Positions 24,633-32,546 of a stretch of 64,000 bases of DNA are shown in pieces (position 1 is the first letter of the stretch; each line of letters starts with the position of its first letter). The position numbers and the translations under genes are program-made. Location: assembly GCA_943330855.2 (NCBI GenBank), contig CALQJI020000001.1, positions 1-64,000 on the forward strand, given 5' to 3'. The notes under the pieces are model-generated. The model did no database searches, was not told the DNA's origin, and saw only the letters and a program-made list of their open reading frames with translations. The stretch comes from Klebsiella pneumoniae. Its GTDB lineage: Bacteria > Verrucomicrobiota > Verrucomicrobiia > Limisphaerales > SXTU01.

Positions 24633-27044
24633 TCAACGGTAAATCAGAAACGGCTCTCTCCGTTTCTTGAACGCCTCCAAGTCCGCCGCCCAACTGGTCT
24701 TCAATTCCGCCGCCGTCTTCCCGCTCTTGATGCCCGCCAGCACCGTCGGCTCGCGCAACAGCACCTGCATCTTGTCAGCGGCGAAGTTCGTTCCATAGAG
24801 CCGCTGCATCGTGACCGCGATGGTCAGGCCCACGTCCACGGCGTTGAGCGCGTCGCGGTCGGTGATGACGATGCGCGCGCCGCCACAGGGCTTGTCCTTG
24901 AACGTGCTGTAAGTCGGCGTGAAGCGCACCGCGTGGAAGCGGACGCCGGGCAGGCCGGCGCGGTTCAGCTCGGCGGCGAACCGCACGTCGTTGGTCACAT
25001 ACGGCGCACCCACGACCTCGAACGGCGTGTCCGTCCCGCGCCCGACGCTGAGGGCGCTCTCCAGCAAGCCGACGCCGGGATAAAGCGCCGCCGCCGCCAG
25101 GCTCCGCATGTTCGGCGACGGGTTCGTCCACGGCTGGCCGAACTCATCGAACCACTGCGAGCGCGACCAGCCTTCGACGGGAATCACCGTCAGGTCCGCG
25201 CCGAAGCCGCGCTCGGCGTTCACCATCCGAGCGACTTCGCCGAGCGTCATCCCGTGGCGCAACGGCACCTTGTGCCACGCGACGAACGAGTTCGTGCCGA
25301 CGAGCAACGGCCCTTCCATCGCGTTGCCGCCGATGGGATTCGCACGGTCGAGCACGATGAACTTCTTCTTCGCCTTGGCCGCCGCCTCCATGCAGTTAAT
25401 CAACGTGGCCGGATACGTGTAGAAGCGGCAGCCGATGTCCTGGATGTCGAACACGAGCGCGTCCAGCCCCGCGAGCTGCTCCGGCGTGGGCGTGCGGCGG
25501 ACGCCGTAGAGGCTGAAGACCGGCAGGCCCGTCTGTTCGTCCTTCGAGTCGGAGACCTTCTCATCGAGCGCGCCGCGAATGCCGTGCTCAGGGCTGAACA
25601 GCGCGACGAGCGCGACGCCGGGCGCTTTGTGCAGCAGGTCAATCGTCGCGTTACGCGCGCGGTCCTGGCCGGTGTGGTTCGTGATGAGGCCGAGCTTGAG
25701 GCCTTTGAGTTGCGCGAACTTGTTCTTCGCCAGCACATCAATGCCGTTGAGCACGGGTGCGGCGGTGTCCACGGGCGCGGCACTCGGGCGCACGCGGCCT
25801 GACGTGGCGGCGTCTTCGCGCGGAGCCAGTGCGCCGGGAACGTAAGCAAAGTTGAAGTTCCGCACCGCCTCCGCTGCGAGCGTGCCGAGCTTCGCGCGCA
25901 ACACACCGACGCTGCCGGCCTCGGTCGGGTGGTTCCGGTTCGAGAGGAAAATCAGGAAGGTCTTCGAGAACGGGTCTATCCAAATGCTCGTGCCCGTCCA
26001 GCCCGTGTGTCCGTAGGAGCCGATGGGGAAGAGCTTACCGCGTGGGCCGCTGAAGCCCGTGTCGATGTCCCAGCCCAACCCGCGCCGGCCCGCGACGCCC
26101 GGCGGCGTCTGCACCGAGGTCCAGAGCCGCACGGTCTCGGGCTTGAAGACGCGCGTGGAACCGAGCGAGCCCTCGTTGAGCATCATACGCGCGAAGAGCG
26201 CGAGGTCGTGGGCCGTGGTGAACAGTCCCGCGTGTCCGGCCACGCCGGCCATGCGCCGCGCGCGCGGGTCGTGGACGACACCGCGCACGGGAACGCCGTT
26301 CTCGACCTCCGTGGGCGCGATGCGGGCAAGTTTGCTGCGCGGCGGGTTGAAGCCGGTGTCCGTCATACCGAGCGGACCGAAGACCTCGCGCTGCACGAAC
26401 TGGTCGAGCGGCAGCCCGCTGACGCGCCGGACGATTTCGCCGACGAGATACAGGCCGGTGTCGCTGTAGATGATTTTGGTTCCCGGCGGCGCTGAGAGCT
26501 TCTCCTCGCACGCAAGGCGGATGGCCGCGTCGTAGCCATTCCAGTCCGGCTTCAAGCTGATGTCAGGCCGCAATCCCGACGTGTGCGTAAGCAATTGGCG
26601 GACGGTGATGACTTCCTTCCCGAGCGTGCCGAACTCCGGGATGAACTTCACCACGCGGTCGTCGAGGCCCACCTTGCCTTGCTCAATGAGCCGCATGATG
26701 GCCGGCGTGGCGGCGATGACCTTGGTGAGCGAAGCGGCGTCGAAGATGGTGTCCTCGGACATCCGCTCGGGCACCGGGACAAGGGCGCGCTGACCGAACG
26801 GCTTGGAGGCAACCTCGGTGTGGTGCTCAAACCACAACACTCCTCCGGGAAGCTTTCCCTCTGCGATAGCTTGCTGTATGGCCTGCTCCATCTCACTGAT
26901 TTTCTCCCGTCGGAGCTCCGACCAATAGGGTGGCATGCCGGGTATGGGACCGACTGGCTTGGGCTTTCGCGGTGACTCGCACCCTGCGAGGAGGGCGACG
27001 CAGAGTGACGCGAGGAGAAGGAATTGAGTGCGGAGCAAATGCAT
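24633..27044 (-). CDS. lipoprotein: serine hydrolase (beta-lactamase fold) fused to DUF1343/NamZ
   Basis: 803 residues. The N-terminus is a lipoprotein signal (SLCVALLAGC, C22). Residues about 45-400 are a class C beta-lactamase-like hydrolase with S105-x-x-K108 (SLTK), Y193-S-D and an HTGWTG triad. From about 430 a DUF1343 domain follows: LGLITNHTGQDR, LFSPEHGIRGALD, GLDALVFDIQDIGCRFYTY and LDRANPIGG. DUF1343 includes NamZ, an exo-beta-N-acetylmuramidase of peptidoglycan turnover. In Bacillus the two activities are separate neighbours, so the fusion suggests coupled trimming of wall fragments at the membrane surface. Confidence 0.9.
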   Translation of the reverse strand: MHLLRTQFLLLASLCVALLAGCESPRKPKPVGPIPGMPPYWSELRREKISEMEQAIQQAIAEGKLPGGVLWFEHHTEVASKPFGQRALVPVPERMSEDTIFDAASLTKVIAATPAIMRLIEQGKVGLDDRVVKFIPEFGTLGKEVITVRQLLTHTSGLRPDISLKPDWNGYDAAIRLACEEKLSAPPGTKIIYSDTGLYLVGEIVRRVSGLPLDQFVQREVFGPLGMTDTGFNPPRSKLARIAPTEVENGVPVRGVVHDPRARRMAGVAGHAGLFTTAHDLALFARMMLNEGSLGSTRVFKPETVRLWTSVQTPPGVAGRRGLGWDIDTGFSGPRGKLFPIGSYGHTGWTGTSIWIDPFSKTFLIFLSNRNHPTEAGSVGVLRAKLGTLAAEAVRNFNFAYVPGALAPREDAATSGRVRPSAAPVDTAAPVLNGIDVLAKNKFAQLKGLKLGLITNHTGQDRARNATIDLLHKAPGVALVALFSPEHGIRGALDEKVSDSKDEQTGLPVFSLYGVRRTPTPEQLAGLDALVFDIQDIGCRFYTYPATLINCMEAAAKAKKKFIVLDRANPIGGNAMEGPLLVGTNSFVAWHKVPLRHGMTLGEVARMVNAERGFGADLTVIPVEGWSRSQWFDEFGQPWTNPSPNMRSLAAAALYPGVGLLESALSVGRGTDTPFEVVGAPYVTNDVRFAAELNRAGLPGVRFHAVRFTPTYSTFKDKPCGGARIVITDRDALNAVDVGLTIAVTMQRLYGTNFAADKMQVLLREPTVLAGIKSGKTAAELKTSWAADLEAFKKRREPFLIYR

Positions 27045-27143
27045 GGCTTGAGGGCGGAGATTTTACGCGGCGCAGGCGCGGCGGGCAAGCTGGCACCACG
27101 CCAGCCAGCGCGAGACGCCGCGAAATGCCGAGACACAGCGCGA

Positions 27144-27263
27144 GGGCTGTAAGCCCGGCACGGACAGTGAAGTGATGACCGTTTCGCGCTTACAGCGCTC
27201 CATCTGATTCATACGCATAACCGGGGCTTTACCCCGAGCTATCACATTGTGGGCCTTCAGCCC
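27144..27263. repeat. array of four short hairpins
   Basis: Successive stems are GGGCT-GTA-AGCCC (27144-27156), GCGCT-TAC-AGCGC (27186-27198), CGGGG-CTTTA-CCCCG (27222-27236) and GGGC-CTTCA-GCCC (27251-27263). They sit between the golvesin-C gene and the NamZ fusion, in the leader of the latter. They look like decayed units of a dispersed palindromic repeat. Confidence 0.5.
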
Positions 27264-27287
27264 TGAGCTTGTTGTGCGGTGTCTTTG

Positions 27288-27899
27288 CTACGGCACCGGA
27301 AGAAACTGCACCGCGTCCGCGATGACATACTTGCCCTCGGTGCCCTCATTCGAGATGCGCACCCAGCCGTTCGTGCCGGCGGCGAAGCGGAATGTCCCCA
27401 GCGTCCGCCACAACCGTCCGTGCGCCGGCTCCTCCTGCTGGTTGATGCGCAGCTTCGTCTCGCCGTCCGCGTGGCGGAGGGTGATGGGTGCGTTCGTCGC
27501 GCGGCGGATGTTGTAGCAATGCGCGAGGCGCACCTCGTATCGCCCCGCGCGCGGCAAGTCCGGTGTGAAGGTCACGGACTTCGCGCCCTTGCCGGCGTTC
27601 TGGTCGTGCAGGTAGCCGAGGCCGACGTAGGGCGGCGTGTGCGTGGAGTATTGCCACTGGCCTACGAGCGTCGCCGCCGTCTCGTCCACGACGATGCCCG
27701 GCAGCTTCGCCGGGTCGGCGACGATATAGGGCACCAACTCGAGGCGGTCCACTTCGCCCGGCGCGTGGGTGTTCGGCACGGCGGCGGGATGGGGTTTCGC
27801 CGGAGGCGTCCCGGTCTGGGCGGTGGCGACCGCGAGCAAAAGCAACGTGGCAATCATGGCAACAACCCGGCGCGGCGATGGATGGGTGGGGCGTTTCAC
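27288..27899 (-). CDS. exported protein with golvesin C-terminal-like domain
   Basis: 203 residues from a GTG at 27899, with a hydrophobic signal segment at about 12-27. Residues about 60-203 match the golvesin-C/xanthan-lyase-associated module: IVVDETAATLVGQWQYST, PPYVGLGYLHDQNAGKGAKS, FTPDLPRAGRYEVRLAHCYN and ADAVQFLPVP. The module has a carbohydrate-binding-like beta-sandwich fold and normally decorates secreted hydrolases. Here it stands alone, suggesting a small surface or periplasmic binding protein. It lies 4 bp after pyrD. Confidence 0.8.
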   Translation of the reverse strand: MKRPTHPSPRRVVAMIATLLLLAVATAQTGTPPAKPHPAAVPNTHAPGEVDRLELVPYIVADPAKLPGIVVDETAATLVGQWQYSTHTPPYVGLGYLHDQNAGKGAKSVTFTPDLPRAGRYEVRLAHCYNIRRATNAPITLRHADGETKLRINQQEEPAHGRLWRTLGTFRFAAGTNGWVRISNEGTEGKYVIADAVQFLPVP

Positions 27900-27903
27900 A
27901 GTT

Positions 27904-29031
27904 TCAAGCAGCTTGAGTCCCGACGGCTTGCCGCAGCTCCTTCATCCCTTCCACCTCGAGCCGCCAACGCAGGCCGTCCACGATTTCGCGGACGACACTC
28001 GGGCCTTCATAGACGAGGCCGGAATAAACCTGCACGAGCGACGCGCCCGCCGTGATTTTCTCCCATGCGTCCGCCGCGCTGGAGATGCCACCGACGCCGA
28101 TGATGGACACGGTGCCCTTGCTCTGCCGGAAGAGATGGCGAATCACCTCGGTGCTGCGCGCGCGGAGAGGCCGGCCACTCAACCCACCGGTTTCGGCGTA
28201 AGCTTGCTTGATCCGCGCGTCGTTCGTCTGCGGGCGCGCGATGGTGGTGTTCGTCGCGACGATCCCAGCGAGTTGGCGCGGGCCGACGAGTTCGAGAATT
28301 TCGTCGAGCGCCTCGAAGGTGAGGTCAGGGGCGACTTTGACGAGCACCGGCTTCGGGGAGATTTGGGTTGGGGAGTGCTTCCGCGCCATCGCGGCATTCA
28401 CCTGCTGAAGTGCGGCGAGGATTTCATCGAGCGCGGCCTTGTCCTGCAACTGCCGCAGGTTCGGCGTGTTGGGGGAGCTGACGTTGACCACGAAGAAGTC
28501 GGCATGCGGCCAGAGGACGCGGAAGGAGTTGGCGTAGTCATCGGCTGCATCCTCAAGTGCGGTGATCTTGGATTTGCCGAGATTGATGCCGACGGGATGG
28601 CCGGGCCAGCGGCCCTGCTCGCGCCAAGCGGCGAGCCGTTCGGCCAACGCGCGCGCGCCGCCGTTGTTAAAACCCATGCGGTTGACGAGTGCTTCGTCGG
28701 CCACGGCGCGGAACATGCGCGGCTGTGGATTACCCGACTGCGCGTGCCAAGTCACGCCGCCGAGCTCGCTGAAGCCGAAGCCCAGCGAGCGCCAGACCGG
28801 GACCGCAGCGGCTTGTTTATCCATGCCTGCCGCGAGGCCGACGGGGTTGGGGAAGCGCAGTCCGAGAAGCTCCAGAGGCAAGTCTGGCGAGCCATATGCG
28901 CAGTCGAGCGCGCGGCACAACGACGACTTCCGCGCCGCCCACCCGAGCGCGGCGAGCGTGCGATTGTGAATCGTCTCCGAGTCCTGCGTGAAGAGCGCCG
29001 GGCGGATGAGCGAACGGTAGAACCAACTCAT
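27904..29031 (-). CDS. pyrD: quinone-dependent dihydroorotate dehydrogenase (class 2)
   Basis: 375 residues from ATG 29031; an upstream start would only add a low-complexity extension. Landmarks: the N-terminal quinone-channel helix (MSWFYRSLIRPALF), FPNPVGLAAGMDKQA, FGFSELGGVTWHAQSGNPQPR, NRMGFNNGGA, VVNVSSPNTPNLRQLQ (class 2 catalytic Ser), LVKVAPDL, TNTTI, GLSGRPLR and IGVGGISS. It oxidises dihydroorotate to orotate with FMN and passes electrons to quinone at the membrane in pyrimidine synthesis. Divergent from the pseudopilin gene. Confidence 0.96.
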   Translation of the reverse strand: MSWFYRSLIRPALFTQDSETIHNRTLAALGWAARKSSLCRALDCAYGSPDLPLELLGLRFPNPVGLAAGMDKQAAAVPVWRSLGFGFSELGGVTWHAQSGNPQPRMFRAVADEALVNRMGFNNGGARALAERLAAWREQGRWPGHPVGINLGKSKITALEDAADDYANSFRVLWPHADFFVVNVSSPNTPNLRQLQDKAALDEILAALQQVNAAMARKHSPTQISPKPVLVKVAPDLTFEALDEILELVGPRQLAGIVATNTTIARPQTNDARIKQAYAETGGLSGRPLRARSTEVIRHLFRQSKGTVSIIGVGGISSAADAWEKITAGASLVQVYSGLVYEGPSVVREIVDGLRWRLEVEGMKELRQAVGTQAA

Positions 29032-29365
29032 CCCCGAAGGCTGGCCAAGCGATTGCGAAATGCCAAGCCCTCCATGTGCAGCACCCGTCGACGCACTCCG
29101 CACCGCATCCGAGGCCGTATTCGAGCACTGCTCACCGAATCCCCGTGACGCGGAACGCGGGCGGCCCGCCCGCGGCAGCCGCGCGAAGCCTGCGGGCTAT
29201 GGCCTACCCGCCCTCTCAAGATGCGCGCCGCATCCGGCGCGCAGGGGAATGAAACCTTGTCCGCCGGGCTATTTTCTGTTCTTTTTGGAATGCATTAAGC
29301 TTTCAGGAGTCTCGGGGAGACGGGCGAAAGTCGTTTATCGCACGCGCACATCTGAATGAAATGTC
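29032..29365. other. 334-bp divergent intergenic region with hairpins
   Basis: Separates pyrD (minus) and the pseudopilin gene (plus). It contains two perfect 8-bp hairpins, CGCGGGCG-GCC-CGCCCGCG (29156-29174) and TGCGCGCC-GCATCC-GGCGCGCA (29222-29243), and a T-rich tract at 29272-29288. Promoters for both genes are expected here; no convincing -35/-10 pair was identified. Confidence 0.55.
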
Positions 29366-29728
29366 ATGAAAACAGCCCATATTACTTCTCGCCGACGCGG
29401 GTTCACCCTCGTGGAGATCATGATCATCGCGGGGATAGTCGGCCTGATCGCAATCATCGCCATTCCGAATTTCATCCGGGCACGGCAGACGGGACAGCGG
29501 AACGCGTGCATCGCTAACCTGAAGCAACTCGAAACCGCGCTGAACGTCTGGGCCATCGATAACAAAAAAGCGGCGACCGACTCCTATTCGCTCAGCGACG
29601 GCGATTTGGACAATTACATCAAAGGCTCACGGCTGCCGCTCTGTCCGGCGGGCGGCACTTACGTCGCGGGGACAAACATCACATCGTCTCCGACCTGCAC
29701 TCGGTCCACTGTCGGTCACACGCTCTGA
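29366..29728 (+). CDS. type II secretion/type IV pilus-like pseudopilin
   Basis: 120 residues. A short basic leader ends in RRRGFTLVEIMIIAG, the prepilin peptidase site with cleavage after G and E at +5, followed by the hydrophobic helix IIAGIVGLIAIIAIPNFI. The C-terminal part has CPAGGTY and a later C, then GH, the signature of the very short pseudopilins that are multiplied in Verrucomicrobia and Lentisphaerae, with two cysteines probably bridged. It is an isolated gene, without secretion machinery nearby, and is followed by an intrinsic terminator. Confidence 0.92.
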   Translation: MKTAHITSRRRGFTLVEIMIIAGIVGLIAIIAIPNFIRARQTGQRNACIANLKQLETALNVWAIDNKKAATDSYSLSDGDLDNYIKGSRLPLCPAGGTYVAGTNITSSPTCTRSTVGHTL

Positions 29729-29754
29729 CACACGGAGCTATCACTCACACCCAG

Positions 29755-29780
29755 CCCGCCGCTTCTCGCTGGCGGGTTTT
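29755..29780 (+). terminator. intrinsic terminator of the pseudopilin gene
   Basis: CCCGCC (29755-29760) pairs with GGCGGG (29771-29776) across a 10-nt loop and is followed by TTTT. It lies 27 bp after the pseudopilin stop and just before the convergent gluQRS stop. Confidence 0.7.
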
Positions 29781-29793
29781 CCATTTCAAGCGC

Positions 29794-30684
29794 TCAGACC
29801 CAGGCCTCTGGAAGCCACGTCGAGCGCAGCCGTTGCGGTGAGCTGCCTTGTTCGCGCAGCGTCCGCAGACTCAATGCATCGTGACGCTTGGCCAATCTCA
29901 CCCCGCGCTCGTCGGTCATCAGCGGGCAATGGAAAAAGTCCGGCGCGGTGAGGGCCAGCGCTTCGTAGAGCAAAAGCTGACGGGCGGTGCTAGCCAGCAA
30001 GTCCGCGCCCCGCACCACTTCGGTGATGCCCATGTCCGCGTCGTCCACCACCACGGCGAGCTGGTAGGCGGGTAGGTCATCATTGCGCCAGACCACAAAA
30101 TCGCCGAAGTCCACTCCCCCTACGAACGACTGCGGGCCGAGCTGGCCGTCGTGAAATTGAACCGTGCGGCCATCCGGCACGCGGAAGCGCCAAGAGGGTG
30201 AAGGGGACGACTGGCAGGTCTCATGTGACAAGGCGCTCTTGTCGTCCGGAGGCGCGCCCCCTGCCGCCAGCCTACACGTTCCCGGATAAACTGGCTCGTC
30301 CTCGCCTTGGTGCGGGGCTTGCAGCGCACGTAGCACGTCCTGCCGCGAGCAGGTGCAGGGGTAGAGGAAGCCTGCTGTGCGGAGCTGCTCGAAGGCGACG
30401 CGATAGCGCGGCATCCGCTCGCTTTGCGTGTAGGGCATATGCGGTCCGCCGATGTCCGCGCCTTCTGCCCAAACAAAGCCGAACCAACGCAGGTCCTCCA
30501 ACATCGCAGTCGCGAACTCTGGCTTGCAGCGCTGGCGGTCGAGGTCTTCGTTGCGCAGGAGCAGCGTGCCGCCGCGCTCCGCCGCGCGTTGCTGGGCAGT
30601 CCAAAAAGTCCGGGCGTGACCGAGATGCAAATAGCCGGTGGGCGATGGCGCGAGCCGCCCACGGTAGGGGCGCGAGCCGTTCAT
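29794..30684 (-). CDS. gluQ: glutamyl-Q tRNA(Asp) synthetase
   Basis: 296 residues from ATG 30684. The N-terminus has GRLAPSPTGYLHLGHARTFW with the class I HIGH-like HLGH, then RNEDLDRQRCKPEF. A zinc site is suggested by CTCSRQDV and YPGTCR. Further landmarks are DFVVWRNDDLPAYQLAVVVDD, GADLLASTARQLLLYEAL and a KRHDA in place of KMSKS. It lacks the anticodon-binding domain of GluRS, the mark of GluQRS, which attaches Glu to queuosine in tRNA-Asp. The start overlaps the preceding reductase stop by 4 bp. Confidence 0.92.
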   Translation of the reverse strand: MNGSRPYRGRLAPSPTGYLHLGHARTFWTAQQRAAERGGTLLLRNEDLDRQRCKPEFATAMLEDLRWFGFVWAEGADIGGPHMPYTQSERMPRYRVAFEQLRTAGFLYPCTCSRQDVLRALQAPHQGEDEPVYPGTCRLAAGGAPPDDKSALSHETCQSSPSPSWRFRVPDGRTVQFHDGQLGPQSFVGGVDFGDFVVWRNDDLPAYQLAVVVDDADMGITEVVRGADLLASTARQLLLYEALALTAPDFFHCPLMTDERGVRLAKRHDALSLRTLREQGSSPQRLRSTWLPEAWV

Positions 30685-31541
30685 GAGACCTCCTCGTGAT
30701 GCTGCGCGAGCGCTGCCGCCAAGCCGGGGAATGGGAAGGACAGAAGCCGTTGCACCTTCGCGCAATTCATCGAGCAATCCGGCGGGCGGGGCGGGCCTTG
30801 GTAATTTTTTACTGAATCGTGTTGGATGGTTCCGGGCAACGCAGGCCAGTGCGGGCGGAGCAGGTTGGCGATTTCCCAGCGTGACAGTCGGTCCGCGCCG
30901 CACAGGTGAAACAGCCCCGTGGCTCGTTGCTGGAGCAGTTCCCACATCGCGCGGGCGGTGACGGGCGCGGCGGTGGGACAGCGGAACTCGTCGGTGAAGA
31001 GGGAGCAGTTTTTTCCCGCCGCGAGGTCGGCGCGGAGCATCTCGTTGAAGCCTCGATTACCGGTTGGGGACTTGCCGAAGTTCAGCGAGAGCCGCAGCAC
31101 GGTGTGGTGTGGGTTTGCCAGCACGATTTGTTCACCCGCGACCTTTGTCTCGGCATAAACGCTCAACGGGTTCGGCGCGTCGGTCTCGGCGTAGTTACCG
31201 CGCTGACCGTCGAAGACGAGGTCGGAGGAACAGAAGAAGAGCGGGAGCTCGGCAGCCAACTCCGCGAGGCGGCACGTGGCCTCGATGTTCACTCTGCGGG
31301 CCAGTTGGGGATCGCGCTGGCAGACGGGCGGATGCGCGACGGCAGCACAATGGAGAACTGCGGAGGGCGGGTCTGCCATGAAGCGCGCGCGCACCGCTGC
31401 GGAGTCGGTCAGGTCGAGGTCGGCGCGTCGCAGGCCGACGACCTGCCAACCGGGGGCGAACTGCGGCGCGGTCTTGAGGAGATAGCTGCCGAGCAGTCCA
31501 CCGGCTCCGGTGATCCAAACGCGGGGAGTGGTCATGCTCAT
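30681..31541 (-). CDS. RmlD-like sugar-nucleotide reductase (SDR)
   Basis: 286 residues of the RmlD substrate-binding family. The NAD(P) motif is ITGAGGLLGSYLL, DLDLTDSAAVRARF matches the family's DI-D segment, and VLHCAAVAHPPVCQRDPQLA and STDLVFDG-like SSDLVFDGQRGNY follow. The catalytic Tyr-x3-Lys is in SVYAETKVAGEQ. RmlD makes dTDP-L-rhamnose, but no rmlABC genes are nearby, so another 4-keto-sugar or a distinct reduction is equally possible. It overlaps gluQ, an odd functional pairing. Confidence 0.85.
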   Translation of the reverse strand: MSMTTPRVWITGAGGLLGSYLLKTAPQFAPGWQVVGLRRADLDLTDSAAVRARFMADPPSAVLHCAAVAHPPVCQRDPQLARRVNIEATCRLAELAAELPLFFCSSDLVFDGQRGNYAETDAPNPLSVYAETKVAGEQIVLANPHHTVLRLSLNFGKSPTGNRGFNEMLRADLAAGKNCSLFTDEFRCPTAAPVTARAMWELLQQRATGLFHLCGADRLSRWEIANLLRPHWPALPGTIQHDSVKNYQGPPRPPDCSMNCAKVQRLLSFPFPGLAAALAQHHEEVS

Positions 31542-31557
31542 AAACCTGTCGCTCGAT

Positions 31558-31631
31558 GTAGCGGCGGCCTGCGCTCGCTGTTTACCGGCCGTTTGCAGCT
31601 CTCGAACGGCCTGGCAGAGCGCAGCAGCTAC
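31558..31631. repeat. 74-bp imperfect palindrome
   Basis: Nested arms: GTAGC (31558-31562) with GCTAC (31627-31631), CTGCGCTC (31569-31576) with GAGCGCAG (31617-31624), and GGCCGTT (31587-31593) with AACGGCC (31605-31611). It fills the gap between the amidase and the reductase. A REP-like element or a processing/termination structure is likely. Confidence 0.6.
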
Positions 31632-31643
31632 AGAGTTGCGTTC

Positions 31644-32540
31644 TCAGTCGGAAAGCCGCTTCGTCAAATCGCCGTAGGCATCGATCCGGCGGTCGCGCAG
31701 AAACGGCCAGTGCGTGCGGGTCACATCCACCTTTGCGAGGTCCACAGGCACGAGCAAGTTCTCCTCTTTGTCCACGCTGGCCTTGGCAAGTATCTGGCCG
31801 CTTGTTCCGGCTACAAAACTCTGGCCCCAAAATTCAAGGCCATCGCCGCCGATGGGTTGCTCGAGACCGATGCGGTTAATCGCAGCGACATAGCAACCGT
31901 TGGCAACGGCGTGGCTGCGTTGAATGGTTTCCCACGCGCCGTGCTGGTTCACGCCGTATTCCGCCTTCTCGCCGGGGTGCCAGCCGATGGCGGTTGGGTA
32001 GAAAAGGATTTCCGCGCCCTGCATGGCGGTAAGGCGCGCGGCCTCGGGATACCACTGGTCCCAGCAAATCAGGACGCCGATTTTTGCGTAGCGCGTTTGC
32101 CATGCCTTGAAGCCGAGGTCGCCGGGCGTAAAGTAAAACTTCTCGTGGAACAGCGGGTCCTCTGGGATGTGCATCTTGCGATAGATGCCCAAGAGCGAGC
32201 CGTCCGCGTCAATGATGGCCGCAGTGTTATGGTAGAGGCCGGAGGCGCGCTTCTCGAAGAGCGAGGCGATGATGACGACCTTGTGTTTCCTAGCCAGTTT
32301 GCAGAAGGCGTCGGTGCTCGGGCCGGGGATGGACTCGGCGAGTTTGAAGTTCGCGTGGTTCTCGCTCTGGCAAAAATACTGCGAGCGGAAGAGCTCCTGA
32401 GTGCTGACGATTTGCGCGCCCGCTTTCGCGCAGCGCTCCACTTGGGCGAGGGTCTTGCGGAAGTTCTCAGCGGGATTCGCGGAGCAACTGGTTTGAACCA
32501 AGCCGAGCGTGACGGTCGTATCGGAACGCGAACGCTTCAT
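31644..32540 (-). CDS. aguB: N-carbamoylputrescine amidase
   Basis: 298 residues of the nitrilase superfamily. The Glu-Lys-Cys triad is visible as E49 (VSTQELF), K122 (YRKMHIPEDP) and C159 (VLICWDQWYPEAAR). Family-typical segments include SQYFCQSENHANF, YFTPGDLGF and HPGEKAEYGVNQHGAWE. AguB converts N-carbamoylputrescine to putrescine, CO2 and ammonia after agmatine deiminase. No agmatine deiminase gene is in the window; in other bacteria aguA is usually adjacent, so it lies elsewhere or uses another source. Cytosolic. Confidence 0.92.
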   Translation of the reverse strand: MKRSRSDTTVTLGLVQTSCSANPAENFRKTLAQVERCAKAGAQIVSTQELFRSQYFCQSENHANFKLAESIPGPSTDAFCKLARKHKVVIIASLFEKRASGLYHNTAAIIDADGSLLGIYRKMHIPEDPLFHEKFYFTPGDLGFKAWQTRYAKIGVLICWDQWYPEAARLTAMQGAEILFYPTAIGWHPGEKAEYGVNQHGAWETIQRSHAVANGCYVAAINRIGLEQPIGGDGLEFWGQSFVAGTSGQILAKASVDKEENLLVPVDLAKVDVTRTHWPFLRDRRIDAYGDLTKRLSD

Positions 32541-32546
32541 GAACGA

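Noticed and set aside
24646..24667. AGAAACGG-CTCTCT-CCGTTTCT hairpin
   Set aside because: Lies within the coding end of the NamZ fusion and has no T-run, so a terminator is not supported.
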